Below are positions 11,778 to 22,649 of a stretch of DNA of 64,000 nt, one piece after another. Source of the DNA: Earliella scabrosa (lineage: Eukaryota > Basidiomycota > Agaricomycetes > Polyporales > Polyporaceae). Below the pieces are notes generated by a model. That model was not told where the DNA came from. It saw only the letters and a list, made by a program, of their open reading frames with translations, and did not search any database. The stretch spans positions 2,294,001 through 2,358,000 of the forward strand of contig JABYQQ010000007.1 in NCBI GenBank assembly GCA_022605405.1, given 5' to 3'. Made by a program: the position numbers and the translations under genes. Within the stretch, counting starts at the first letter, position 1. Every line of letters starts with the position of its first letter.

Positions 11778-12067
11778 GGCTGGAGCAGATCGACGACGCG
11801 AAGACAACTGCGAATCGAGATCAATTCCCTCGCCAACGCGTGCCCCGCAAGAGACGCCCGTGATGTCACCGCCTGCCTGTTATGGCAGGAGGCCTGCCGC
11901 GTATGGCAGGCGACGCGACGCGCGAACGGTGGCACTCCTCCAAGCTCTGACCAGAGCCATGACGCTCTCGTCGTCCTCGCTTGACGTCACTCTCTCGACC
12001 TCGCACATATATCCTGTGCGGCCCTCCGGTACGTCTGCAAATCTTATCCTTGCGACTCACACCCATC
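11778..12067. promoter_or_regulatory. Divergent promoter VTA1 / SDR
   Basis: The 290-bp gap between two divergent start codons must hold both promoters. An ATATAT element at 12007-12012 lies about 58 bp before the SDR ATG and is a likely TATA box. The imperfect repeat GGCAGGAGGCC...GGCAGGCGACG near 11885-11910 is the only other structure I noticed. Confidence 0.5.
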
Positions 12068-13250
12068 ATGGCACCCACTATCCCCGAGCAGTACAGGAAG
12101 GGCTGGAAGCCCCCCTTCCAACGACAGGAGACCGCCCCCGGCCAGCAGCACAAGCTCAACCCTCCTCCGCTTGATGACATAACGGCAGACGGCAAGCCGT
12201 ACAAGTCTTCCGGAAAGCTGGAGGGACGGAAAGCTATTATCACCGGCGCAGACAGTGGTATTGGGCGGAGCGTTGCCTTGCTTTTCGGTGAGTCGTATCT
12301 GCTCATAGTCAGAGCAATGACCCAATGTATCGTCAGCACTCGAGGGTGCAGACCTTACTCTGCAGTTCTTACCGAGCGAAAAAGACGATGTCCAGGACAT
12401 GGTCGACCTCCTCAACAAGAAGACAAAGAACGCCTGCAAAATACTCACTGTCGAGCTTGATCTGAGAAAGGAGGAGGCTTGCAAGGAGCTCGTGAAGAAG
12501 CACCTTGACTTTCACCGCAAACTCGACTCTATGTACGCGGCGTGTCATTCCATTCATGCGCTCGTCTGTGATAATGGTTCGCCGGGCTACAGTGTTCTCA
12601 ATCATGGGACGCAGAATGCGAATGAATATCTCCCGACGTTGCCTACGGAGCAATGGCTGCAAACTTTCGATACGAACATTCACTCGTTCTTCTACATCTG
12701 CAAAGTGAGAGCATCTCGAGCCCCTCAAGTAGTGTTCTCGATGCTCAACGTACTCCAGGCTGCTATCCCTCATCTTGAAGAAGGTTCAACAATCACTTTC
12801 AACGCGTCCATCAACATGGCCGTCGGACATCCTGAGCTGATCGACTACACCGCGACCAAGGGTGCCATGGTCGGCTTCATGCGTGCCCTCAGTAACCAGA
12901 TTGTGGGCGAGAAGGGTGTTCGATGCAACGCTGTTGCACCTGGCCCCATTTGGACACCGCTGATGTGAGTTCAGGAATCGTAACTTGTTGAGGCACGATT
13001 CCGACCATCCCCTCTAGCCCCGCGACCATGAGCAAGCAGTCCATTGAGAAGTTCGGCACGTCTGTTCCCATGGGCAGGGCTGGCCAACCTGTGGAGGTTG
13101 CGACTGCATTTGTCTATCTCACCTCGGCAGACTCTAGCTACATCAGGTGCGTCCTCCCCCATAACCGGCTGGATCACTAGTGCGCTCGCGTATTGACCTC
13201 CTCCCAGCGGTCAAGTCATTCACATCAACGGGGGCGTAGTCATCGAGTAG
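12068..13250 (+). CDS. Short-chain dehydrogenase/reductase (classical SDR)
   Basis: Six exons (12068-12287, 12337-12532, 12593-12704, 12759-12964, 13018-13146, 13208-13250) give 301 aa. The cofactor motif is ITGADSGIG (TGxxxGxG), followed by LEGADLTLQFLP, then VLNHGTQN in place of the usual NNAG-type motif, a Ser in FNASINMAVG, and the catalytic YTATK (YxxxK). The C-terminus is VIHINGGVVIE. The N-terminal extension (KPPFQRQETAPGQQHKLNPP) is typical of the bacterial-fungal YhdF/YhxC-like subgroup of cytosolic NAD(P)-dependent oxidoreductases that are poorly defined biochemically. The substrate is unknown. The third junction (AT|T) is less certain because the first Asn of the NNxG motif is replaced by Leu. 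Confidence 0.88.
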
Positions 13251-13423
13251 ACGCAAATGCTTCATATGCAAAAAATGTAACCATACACTGTACACCTAGC
13301 ACCACATTGTAGCCATACACGCAACATCCGCATCAATGATAAAATGGTATATGACCGTGCTCTGTTCGGCCAAAGTCCAGCCGTCTCACATTCTTCCGAT
13401 GAGGCCTCGATAGTTGTTGGTGG

Positions 13424-16400
13424 TCAAGCATATGCCGCTCCTGACTCTTCGGAGTGCTTGAGACGTTGCTCGAGAGCGGCGATGCGTCCCTTGACGATAG
13501 AGCATTCTGACTGCCCGGTCTGGCGAAGCGCGTGCGGAGGGCGTAGAGTTCCGGTCGGCGCAACTGGCTGTGAGGAAGGCATGGTCTCGAAGCGTGCGAA
13601 GACGGGGCGAGAGATCATGGAGCAGGCGGGAGGGCCGGACGTAGCTGCGCGAGTGGGGGTCGTAGGCAAGGACCGATGGGCAGTCGAACGAGACAGAGTC
13701 GAGCCAGACCGAGACCCAAGCTGTCCAGAGCTGTCGGTCGTGCCTGGTGCCACCGAGTGAGAAGTGGACAGGTGGGAGATGCGGAGAGACTCGAGGGCAG
13801 AAACCGATGCAGGGATGTCGCACAACTCCGCGAGCCGACCCGGCGGTTTGGGGAGCTGGCGTGACGGTCGCAGCTGCGACCCGGTGTCCGGCACGCTACT
13901 TGCGATGGCGTCGTTACGGGATTCGAGAGAGGGACCCAGTCGTGGCGTTGCGCCCCCGTCGTCGCCGTCGCCGTCATCCGAGTTGCTGTGTGCACTGATG
14001 AAAGACCCGGCAACCTCCCGTGTGTGTTGGACAGTGCTCGCGGAGGCTTCGATGGAGGTGTTGCCATTCCCGTCAAGACGCGCTTGCTGCGAGCAGATGC
14101 TTCCACCAGAACGGTCAGGGTGGAGCGCAACAGGTTCGTCGCCCCGATCCTCCGGATAGACGAGGGTATCGGTTGAGTAAGGGAGTCCTTGAGGCGACTG
14201 ACAGTCGAGATACTGTTGCGCGACCGGATGCTGGGAAATCGGGTCAACAAAACAGTCCTGGACGTAAGCTTCGCCATCATCAACTTCGAAATCTTGTGCC
14301 CCCGAGTCACAAGAGGTTGGCCCCGCACGATCCATATGCTCTTCCTCTCCGACCGCACCGGCACGGTTGCGTTTGAGAAAGCCGGAGAAGCGACCGGTGT
14401 CAATCGGAACAGTACCAACGACGTGATCGATTTCGTCATCAGAACCGGCATCGTCGTCGAGCTGGAGGTTCCCCAGGTCGCAATGATACGACGGTGAAGA
14501 GGGACTGACCCGGGCGGAGGAGGCGGACGAGTGAGCCACAGTGGAGCACATGCTTGAGTCAGATTCCGACGACGCTGCGATGGCGTCAATGCCGTCAGAA
14601 TCTTCGCCCACCATTCGCCCGGTATCATCAGAAAACTCGTTTGCAATCACCGATGGATTGCGATCGCAAGTGGGAGTGTCGAGGGAGATCCTCGTGGGAC
14701 CGCGTACGTGTTTGCCTCCGACGGCCGGACGAGTATGCTGCGACCGGGACGAGGCAAGTGTTGCGACAAACACCGCGTCGAGGTGAGCACCATGGGGTAT
14801 TCCAGAAATCCCACGGGGGATGGTATCAGTAGCAGATGCCACAGCACTGCCAAGTGCTGCAGACCCGGCATTCGACAAATCCCTATAGGGTATGAGACGA
14901 GTGTATGCTCCTTGTGAAGACAGAAGTGGCTCGCTCGGGGTAGGATCGACCGACAGAAAATTGATGATCCGCACGGGGAGCGTTACGTGCACGTCGGAGG
15001 TCAAAGCTCCAGCGCTCGCGGTGACACGGATGGAGTATTCCACTTCTAAGAGGCGCGACCGCGATATTGACAAAGCCTCCGCCTGTTGTAAGCAGAAGAC
15101 CCGTCGAAAAGTCGGATGCAATGAACGGACGGTTGTCAGAACGATGTCAGCATGAAGCAAAAACATTTGCGTACCGGTATCGCGATCCAGTGAGAAAATT
15201 GTGCTTCTTGACCGGCTGGAACGCCTGCCCACCATCCCTCAGCGCTTGCATGACCTTTGGCGACCGCGTGGCTCCGCTCCAACAGAGCCTCCGCGATGAC
15301 CTTGTGCGTGGTGGCCGTCTGGCAAGCATCTGGATCGACAGAGAAACGACTACCAGGATCGAGATGAGGTTTGGGCTTGAACAGGGTCAAAGTCCGCACG
15401 AGTGTGAGGGCCACCGTCTTGACGCTCTTCTTCGTGTCATTCGCGATCCAGATGCGCACGAAACACCGCTGTCCGGCGATCCATGTCATGCGATGAAGGG
15501 TTGCCGTGAGCTTCAGTTTGCTACCGCCGCCAATGACAGCGACATTCTTCGCAGTTGAAGCGTGGATAGGTCGAGGCGCACTGGCGAGGACAACTGCGGG
15601 ATCAAAGCGCGGCCACACTTGACAGTCGCGGTAGAAATGGGCGATCGACCGCTTGCCCGACTGCGAGTCTTTGACCTTGACGGAACTGACTACGTGATCA
15701 ATATAGTACGATGTGCGCGTAGATTGACTCACATCATGGCGATATAACGAATTGTCGCACCAGAAGGCAAGGCTGCCACACCCTTCGCAGAACCGAAGGT
15801 ATCGTCGATGGGCAGATGCATAGCGAACGGAAGCACGTGTACGCCTTCCATGGCGCGCGAGAAGCCCTCTGAGTCTGGAGGCGAGTCGTAGACCCCGGTA
15901 TATGCGTCCGTAACGGTGGAGAGGGGACTCGCGCGCTGATAAAAGGTGCAGCGTTCGCGTTCTCCGGGGATGCATTCGAACCCTATTATTCGCACTTTCC
16001 CTTCGGCGAGAAGGACCGGTGCCTCTTTCTTCTGCCGCTTACGCACCCGAATCTTGATGTCGCCGCGCATATAGCCGCCTTCGATGCAACAATCGCTCTC
16101 TAGAACGATGTCGACCTCGACTCGAGCGCGCGATTTGGCCTGTTCTAGCGAGACGGCGTGGCTTCTCTTCGCGTCCGTGGTCATTAGGTGACCATGCGAC
16201 GACAGCACCGTGGCTCCTGGTTTGAGACGGGCATGGGCATTTCCGAGAAGCGACTTGAGCTCTGCTGCGTTACGCGAGGAGGAGACGCCGAAACTGAACA
16301 GAGAATCGTGCCGGCTGAATCCGCTGTCATTGGCCAAGATCGCAGAGCCGGACCTTGTCGTACCCGTTGAAGTAGAGAAGAGAGAATGGGTCCCGGCTCC

Positions 16401-16610
16401 GCCGTCATCTATCCCGGTGCCATAGTGACATACAACACGAGTCATCAAGGGGTTCATACTTGAATTCGTGGGGAAGGGCGATGTAGATGAAGCCGACGCA
16501 CCAGCAGTCGCCTTTGCCCTACGTCCGGAGTCGCTTTGCATCGACTGATCCTGCTTGATCCCGTTCTCTCTGGTCAAGGGTATGGCGACACCGAGACCGA
16601 CGGGCTCCAT
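13424..16610 (-). CDS. Arrestin-like domain protein with a long acidic/Ser-rich tail
   Basis: Exons 16610-15733, 15685-15175 and 15082-13424 give about 1,015 aa. The first part contains an arrestin-N-like beta sandwich (ESDCCIEGGYMRGDIKIRVR, VRIIGFECIPGERERCTFYQ, HVLPFAMHLPIDDTFGSAKG). After splicing come RYIAMISVKVKDSQSGKRSI and an arrestin-C-like half (LHRMTWIAGQRCFVRIWIAN, VKTVALTLVRTLTLF, then SRLLEVEYSIRVTASAGALT). The last ~480 residues are low-complexity Ser/Asp/Glu/Thr-rich with a short coiled coil near the end (GRIAALEQRLKHSEE). Fungal alpha-arrestins recruit Rsp5-type ubiquitin ligases to plasma-membrane cargo; I see no obvious PPxY motif, so that role is unproven. The start is uncertain, and an in-frame 51-nt intron near 16,450 is possible. 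Confidence 0.7.
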
Positions 16611-17350
16611 CCTGGGTGCGGTAGATGGCTGAATGGAGCGAGAAATCAGAGTGAGTTATGGAGTGCAACAGGTTCGCGGCTGAGATCAGACACACTCACG
16701 GGCAGCACACCCGATGTAGCTGGCTGACGGTTTAGTGGCTGACGACAACCCATTTTGATCGGGCCCGGATACGTGAAGTGAAGCCGTCCGGCGAGCTGCA
16801 GCTACGAACCGCAAGCCGGCAGCCTTACACTATTCCCTGTATGCATGATATATCATGATGCGAGACTGTCGAGCGACCTGGCAATGACTCACATAGGCTG
16901 CTGATCGTGTCATTGAGAGAATGCAATTTGAACATGACAAGGATGGATATGAAGTTGCCGAGCCTTTCTCGTGTTGTGGTAAGACATCGCGATGACAGTC
17001 AGGGTGAATACAGAGCCCGGTGGGAGCGCGCGACGTGGAACGTAAGTAAGGTTCAAGAATGGATAAGCGACCGGCCCGGCAGTAATGCTGCCCTAACTTG
17101 GCATGTGACGTAGAACGCCTGTCACACTTCCAGTCAATTGTTTGGCCAACGGAACGGGGATTGTCTGTATACGGCCACCGGTTACCTTGAGGCTGGCGGT
17201 TAGATAGTGTGCGTCATATCAAACTGGTATGCGGAGCACTCATTGGGTATGATATAGGACTGGCATGCGAACTAGCGAAAAGGTCGAGGTTAAATACAGA
17301 TCCCTGTCAACGAACGCGTTCAAGCACGAAAGGACGGATGACAGATCTAT
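16611..17350. other. Intergenic, no gene seen
   Basis: The 740 bp between the arrestin-like gene start and the GNAT gene end hold only short unsupported ORFs. The part near 16,611-16,750 is probably the arrestin-like promoter. Confidence 0.4.
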
Positions 17351-18506
17351 CTACCAGTGTCCTAAATTCACCTTCGCGCGATCAAACCCAAGCTCTTTCC
17401 AAGAGTCTGCCAATCCGTCAGAGCCAGACGAGAAACCAACGAAACCCACGTGCTTGTACACGCGCGCAGCAGCAGGATTGCTATGTGCTACATATAGCAC
17501 AACCGTGTCTTTCGCCTGAAGTAAACTAAAGGTATGATCGTCATTCACCATGCCTGTCGGGACCAATGATCCGAGACTGGACTCACTGCTGACAAACATG
17601 CCGCATGAGGTGTTCGGCACATCCACGCGACCTCCACGAAGGGTTCGTGAAGACCTTGGTAATTCCGGCTACGGTATCTGTGACTCGAGTTACGGCAACA
17701 ATAGAGGCTATAGAGGGCCCTTTGCCAGGGACTTGAGCCTCTAGAACCCAAAGCTGCTGCCTCCGGGTCAATAGCTGAGCCTCGCGAACTGCGTCGCCGC
17801 TAGACAACACGAATGGTTCCTGGCAGATGTGACATACATGTCAGATATCATCTGACTGACAAGAGGTCGGGAGAGTTGGGGAACTCACGGAAGTCTCCGA
17901 AAACCCACGGCACAGTGCAGCCGTCTTCTTGACGTCGGCGTCGACGGCGAGACGTAATGTGATCACAGCATCGGGCAGGAGCGGAAGCTCGCGCGATCGG
18001 AAGGTACTCCGGTCGCAGTACATCAGAGCGGAGTGGTAGTAGACCGGATTTGCAACGAGGCGAACCCCCGTCTCCGCGGTCCATAGGTCGGCAAATAGGT
18101 GCGTGAGAACGTCGAGCGCGAAGATGGAGAACACACGCTCAGGAGGAGCATGCTCTCGAAGAGCGCGCACAATTTGGAGTATACGAGGGCGGACGAAGTC
18201 GTCTACCAGGATGTTGCGGGAGAGGGGGGTGAAGATGAAGACAGGATATTTCCCTAGGCTATGGGTGGTGCAGGACAGCACGAACGCAACCTCGGGAGAC
18301 TTCCTCCTGGAGTGTGTCATATTCCAACCCACAATCCAGAGGTTCTCGGACTGTCTGGTAGATGGATACTGCGCCGCTTGCTTCGCGTGGGCGTACATGA
18401 TGTTCGCGCTTTGAGGGCTCTTCTCGAAGGCGTCCCACACAGCGCGCGGGAGTTCTTTGGCGCTGCGAACGGTAGTGGTCGTGAAGTCGGCGACGCCGCG
18501 GAGCAT
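17351..18506 (-). CDS. GNAT-fold acyl-CoA N-acyltransferase
   Basis: Exons 18506-17889, 17819-17587 and 17525-17351 give 341 aa. The C-terminal half carries the GNAT core: IASIVAVTRVTDTVAGITKV (strand beta-4), NPSWRSRGCAEHLMRHVCQH containing the acetyl-CoA pyrophosphate-binding (Q/R)xxGxG/A motif as RSRGCA, then VVLYVAHSNPAAARVYKHVG, where the Asn-Ala-Arg-Tyr helix matches motif B. The N-terminal half (VWDAFEKSPQSANIMYAHAK and onwards) is a second, degenerate domain seen in a family that is expanded in Agaricomycetes. The substrate is unknown. The junction CA|T giving CQHLLQAKDTVV restores the motif. A TATA-like element sits 65-75 bp upstream. Confidence 0.8.
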
Positions 18507-19438
18507 GGCGGTTGAGGACTGTGGAAAGCAAATGACAGAGCAGATATTGTCCAGGTGTTGTCCAAGCGAATCCTTTATACCGCCACCCGTGCTGACGTCT
18601 TCGTGCGACGATTGTGGCAGCAGGATTTGGAAGACAGACCGATCACTTCAAACGGCGTCTGGCTGAACTCTTGAACCCTTGACGTTGCGGTCTGTGGGCT
18701 ATGCATCATCATACTCCTGAAGACAATGGCATCGCAATACAACAAGCCACGAGTGGGTCGTCCGATGACGCAGGCTGTGATACTTGCTCTCGTAATGCAT
18801 GCCGCCATAGATATCGGAGCGCGCCAAGTGTTCCAGAACGTCAATGAACACGAGATGCATCTTTTTTATGAATAATATCGGATTGGGTTGAGATCTTCCC
18901 CACGTTCAAGTAGACTTGAACTCTTGGTGCATAATCCGGATGAGGATCCGACCCAAGCGGCACTGCGCGCTTGAAGGCCCCCGAATACGTCGTCTGAGGA
19001 AGAATCTCCCTCCTGGAACACTTTGGCACTCACCTAGTGCGGTCTTCCAACAGTCTATCATGCCAAAGGACCCGGGGGATGATGGCTAACGCGCCATCGT
19101 GTTAACCGACTAACTTTCGGATATTGGGTTGTGACTCTGTAGTATCCCGTTGCGGCGGCAACCTGGTCAACCGAGCCGGTCAAATTGCAGAACGCACGTA
19201 ACATCGCTGGGCTTCTTGGTTCGGGTGGTGACTGGACAGGAAAATGCCGTTGCTACCCCGGTGGGCAGCGGGCGCCTATATGCGTCGCATGTGCCACTGG
19301 GCGCCTGAACTCCATTTGCTGCTTCGTGGCAACCTACACCTCAGGCACTCCCAGTGTACATCTCGCAAGGCATGTCCGAAACTCGCGAACGTATATAACG
19401 GTATGTAGGGCTGAACTGAGCTTAGGTATCGGTATCCA
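18507..19438. other. Intergenic between GNAT and POP3-like genes
   Basis: About 930 bp. Two small minus-strand ORFs (18575-18844 and 18841-19029) abut but lack motifs and splice support. The left end holds the GNAT promoter and the right end the POP3-like promoter. No repeat or RNA gene was seen. Confidence 0.4.
18571..18580 (-). promoter_or_regulatory. TATA box of the GNAT gene
   Basis: On the minus strand this reads GTATAAAGGA, about 65-75 bp upstream of the ATG at 18506. Consensus and spacing both fit. Confidence 0.5.
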
Positions 19439-20547
19439 ATGTCTGAACAAGTCGCTCGAGCGCACACGAGCCAATCGAATAGAGCCAAGACACGTATTGA
19501 GAACGAACGGAAGGCGGTCTTCAAAAGTGTAGTAGAGAACCCATTTCGCGTACAATGGCGAGTCCCTGACCACGTCGGCGCTCCGCTGAGAGTTTCATCT
19601 AAGCGTCTCATCACTAGGCCGCCAGTCACCACAAACGTACAGAATGCGGTACTGGCATGGGTGGTTGACAATTTTCAGGGCGTAGCCCAGTACAACCTCG
19701 ACCGCGAACATGCAAGCAGGAAAAGACGGCGTGCCTGTAGTTCCGGCGGAAGCCGCTCGTCCAAAAGGGCCAAGACCGCTCAGGCGGACGAACCTTCCGA
19801 GTCGTCCGGTGCTATCGGGGCCGTCGGCCCCTCCTCGATGTCAGACGCGGTGGTCGAGCCAGCGGTCGAGCCGTCTGTCCTCAAACACGTGGTTTTCGGT
19901 ATCAATGAAGTCACTCGTCGCTTGGAGCACATTTCACAGTCGTATCGGGAGGGTGTCACTCCGGTCACCACACAACAGGGAGCTAGAGTTCCGTCGACTC
20001 CACCTTCTACATCCAGCGGTCGTCTTGTCATCGCATGCCGCGCGGATGTCAACCCACCAATCCTCCTTGGACATTTCCCCAACCTTGTCGCAGCATGTAA
20101 TTCGATGCACCAAGGCTCGAGTTCAGTGAGCCCGGGGAAGACTTGGCTAATCCCAATGTCAAAGGGCGCGGAAGACACTTTAGCTGATGCCATGGGTCTG
20201 AGGCGGGTCTCTGTCATGCTCATCGAGGTAATTCTTCTACCGCTTTGATGTGGCATACAATTCTCATATATCAGCCTGACGGACAGAACACCATCATGAA
20301 TTTCTCCGCATTGGAGGCCTTGCTCGGGAATGTTCCTCTTCTTAGTGCACCGTGGCTCTGCCCCCCGACTCGAGACCGCACGTTTTCTCTGATCCCAACT
20401 CACATCAAGCAACTTCGGACTAGCGCCCCAAAGGACATGAAAGCCGCGAAAGAAAAGAGGTTCAAGGAGCGAGCGGCCGCCAAGGATCGTCGGCGATCAG
20501 GTCAGAAGAATATTCCCAAGCGTGTAACACTCTCAAACTTGACCTGA
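19439..20547 (+). CDS. POP3: RNase P/MRP subunit POP3-like (L7Ae fold)
   Basis: Exons 19439-20227 and 20275-20547 give 353 aa. The central part resembles the Pop3/Rpp38 members of the L7Ae kink-turn-binding family: HVVFGINEVTRRLE, LVIACRADVNPPILLGHFPN, WLIPMSKGAEDTLADAMGLR and VSVMLIE. A basic, nuclear-localisation-like region (ASRKRRRACSSGGSRSSKRA) precedes it. The C-terminus is strongly basic (KAAKEKRFKERAAAKDRRRS), which suits RNA binding. Pop3 is a protein subunit of the nuclear RNase P and RNase MRP complexes, which process tRNA and rRNA precursors. The single intron lies within the L7Ae region. Alternative: another L7Ae-family snoRNP protein, but GINEVT...HFP fits Pop3 better. Confidence 0.72.
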
Positions 20548-20977
20548 GGTAGGTGCGGATTCGGCCGCCGCTACCTTCCCACTTGCTCACTACTACTCGA
20601 CAGACGAACCCGCGCTCGTAGTCAAGCGCCTGTGTGGTGTTCCGTTACTGTGCGCTGACGATTGAGTTACGATTATTCGATCGATAGCCGCTACCGCATG
20701 TGCGTGCAATGGGCAGGGCCGGTACAAGTAGTCACTAGTCAGATTGTGATAGGCAGGGCGCGGACAGACCTCGGAATAACCGTTTACATCCCGAACCGCA
20801 CTGATCTCCGATCTTGTACTCTAATTATGTCAACACCGCCATCCACATTGATGAACATTGAACCACTCTATCACCGTACGAGCACACGCGGCCACACATT
20901 TTCTTCCGTGTTTCATCTCAACTCTCAGCGTTCCGTTCACCGTTCCGCTACCGGCATAGGGTCATCGTGGCTAGCAC
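20548..20977. other. Intergenic between POP3-like gene and DCD1
   Basis: Contains only short ORFs; presumed POP3-like terminator and DCD1 promoter. Confidence 0.4.
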
Positions 20978-22482
20978 ATGTTCATCGCGATCGTTGGAAC
21001 CCGCCTTGCCGGGAAATCGACAGTCGAAAGTTACTTGGTCAAGCATAAAGGATTTTTGCCTGTGAAAATCTTGCAGAATCTGTCTGACAAGGTGCCGGAG
21101 CAAGCTCCCGGATCCTGCACACTCCGCTCACCAGTTCTTATTCTGCAGGGGCGCAGAGACGCTAGCTCCGATGACCAGAGCCTTCCTGTGGGAGCTGGGA
21201 AGGATGCTCCGTTCGGAGAGAACGATGACGACGACGATCTTGACAAACTCTCCTTCTCCGAAGTGGGATTCAACCCTAGCCGTGTTTCTTTCCTGACGAT
21301 GACATCGCCAATCTCGCCATGCCTGCCGCCCCCGGCGCCGGGCCAAGTTCAGGTCCAACCTCTGCTGTTCCGATCCCCTGCCGAACTTCTTGCCCACATA
21401 ACGAAGAACTGGCGAACAAACTTTGTGACCATCGATCTAGACACACGAGAAGTCCTTGCCGAGTTCATGACTCGGCCCTTTGTTCTCGTGGTGGCCGTCG
21501 ACGCGCCGCTCCTGACAAGATATCGACGAAGCATGGAATGGTCGGTATCATCACGCTGGGCATATTTGACACTTCATTTCAGTGTGGCTTATCCATTTTT
21601 GATCTACCACGTAGGTCCGACGCAAGCCACTCCCTGGAAGAATTCATCAGAGAACATGATGCGTTCTACTACGGCCCGATGAACCAAGGACAGGACACGC
21701 CAAATCCCACGACGGTCTCCTTCAGACAGGTTCCAAAGGCCGCATACCGGGGGCTCAGTCAACTGGCAAGCGTCCATGTGGTGAACTCCTTCGAGAGTGT
21801 CTCAGGTTTGCACGATCACCTCGAACAAATCAACCTTCTCGACTCGGAGCGGCTCCGACCAGGCTGGGACACGTACTTCATGCAGCTCGCATCCTTGGCC
21901 TCGCAGCGGTCGAACTGTATGAAGCGGCGCGTCGGCGCGATCCTCGTCCGCAACAAACGCGTCGTCTCCACTGGGTAAGGCACCCGCGGAGTTTCCATTC
22001 ATCATGCCTCATGGAACGTTCTTTCGTCATGAATCCGTCTCTAGGTACAACGGAACGCCACGCGGTTTAACGAATTGCAACGAGGGCGGATGTACCCGGT
22101 GCAACAGCGCGAGCGAGTCATCGGACGAGTGCCTGTGTCTCCACGCGGAAGAAAACGCACTCCTGGAAGCGGGCAGGGAGAGAGTCGGGGACGGCTCGGT
22201 GTTGTACTGCAACACGTGAAGTTCTCCATTCATTTCCGAGCACGACGGAGGGCTGACAACATATCCTTGATGATGATAGATGTCCCTGTCTGAAATGCAC
22301 AATCAAGATTATCCAGACAGGGGTGCAGGAGGTCGTGTACAACCTAAGCTACAAAGTGTACGTGGCGTCGTTCATCCTGTGGATAGGTGCGCTCAATGTC
22401 CGCACTATGCAGCGACGATGCCTCAGCTGCTCTATTCGCCGAAGCTGGGGTGGTCCTTCGACGGCATGCCATGCCAGTGTAG
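20978..22482 (+). CDS. DCD1: Deoxycytidylate (dCMP) deaminase with N-terminal P-loop domain
   Basis: Exons 20978-21544, 21583-21974, 22045-22215, 22280-22357 and 22413-22482 give 425 aa. The C-terminal deaminase is unmistakable: WDTYFMQLASLASQRSNCMK, RRVGAILVRNKRVVSTGYNG, the zinc ligand and catalytic Glu in CLHAEENALLEAGR, and the paired Cys in TCPCLKC. It converts dCMP to dUMP, feeding thymidylate synthesis. The N-terminus begins with an intact Walker A (GTRLAGKST) of a nucleotide-kinase-like domain found in fungal Dcd1, here interrupted by an acidic insert (GENDDDDDLDKLS). The first intron is ambiguous: 21545-21582 is short, and an alternative from 21540 to about 21615 also keeps frame. 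Tail-to-tail with TTI1. Confidence 0.93.
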
Positions 22483-22649
22483 CTGTCAACGCCGATCAAT
22501 TCTCTTGCTTCCCCGACTCAAGTCTCATACATACCACATTAACACATGCTGTCGCATCGCCGCTTCTGCATACTCGTATACCCGTTGTACACCCACGCTG
22601 TAGCTCATCTCAGCCACCGAGCGAACGCATTTTTCGAGCATAGAACACC

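Noticed and set aside
13615..14646. 343-codon minus-strand ORF in a second frame of the arrestin-like tail
   Set aside because: Alternate-frame shadow of the Ser/Asp-rich tail.
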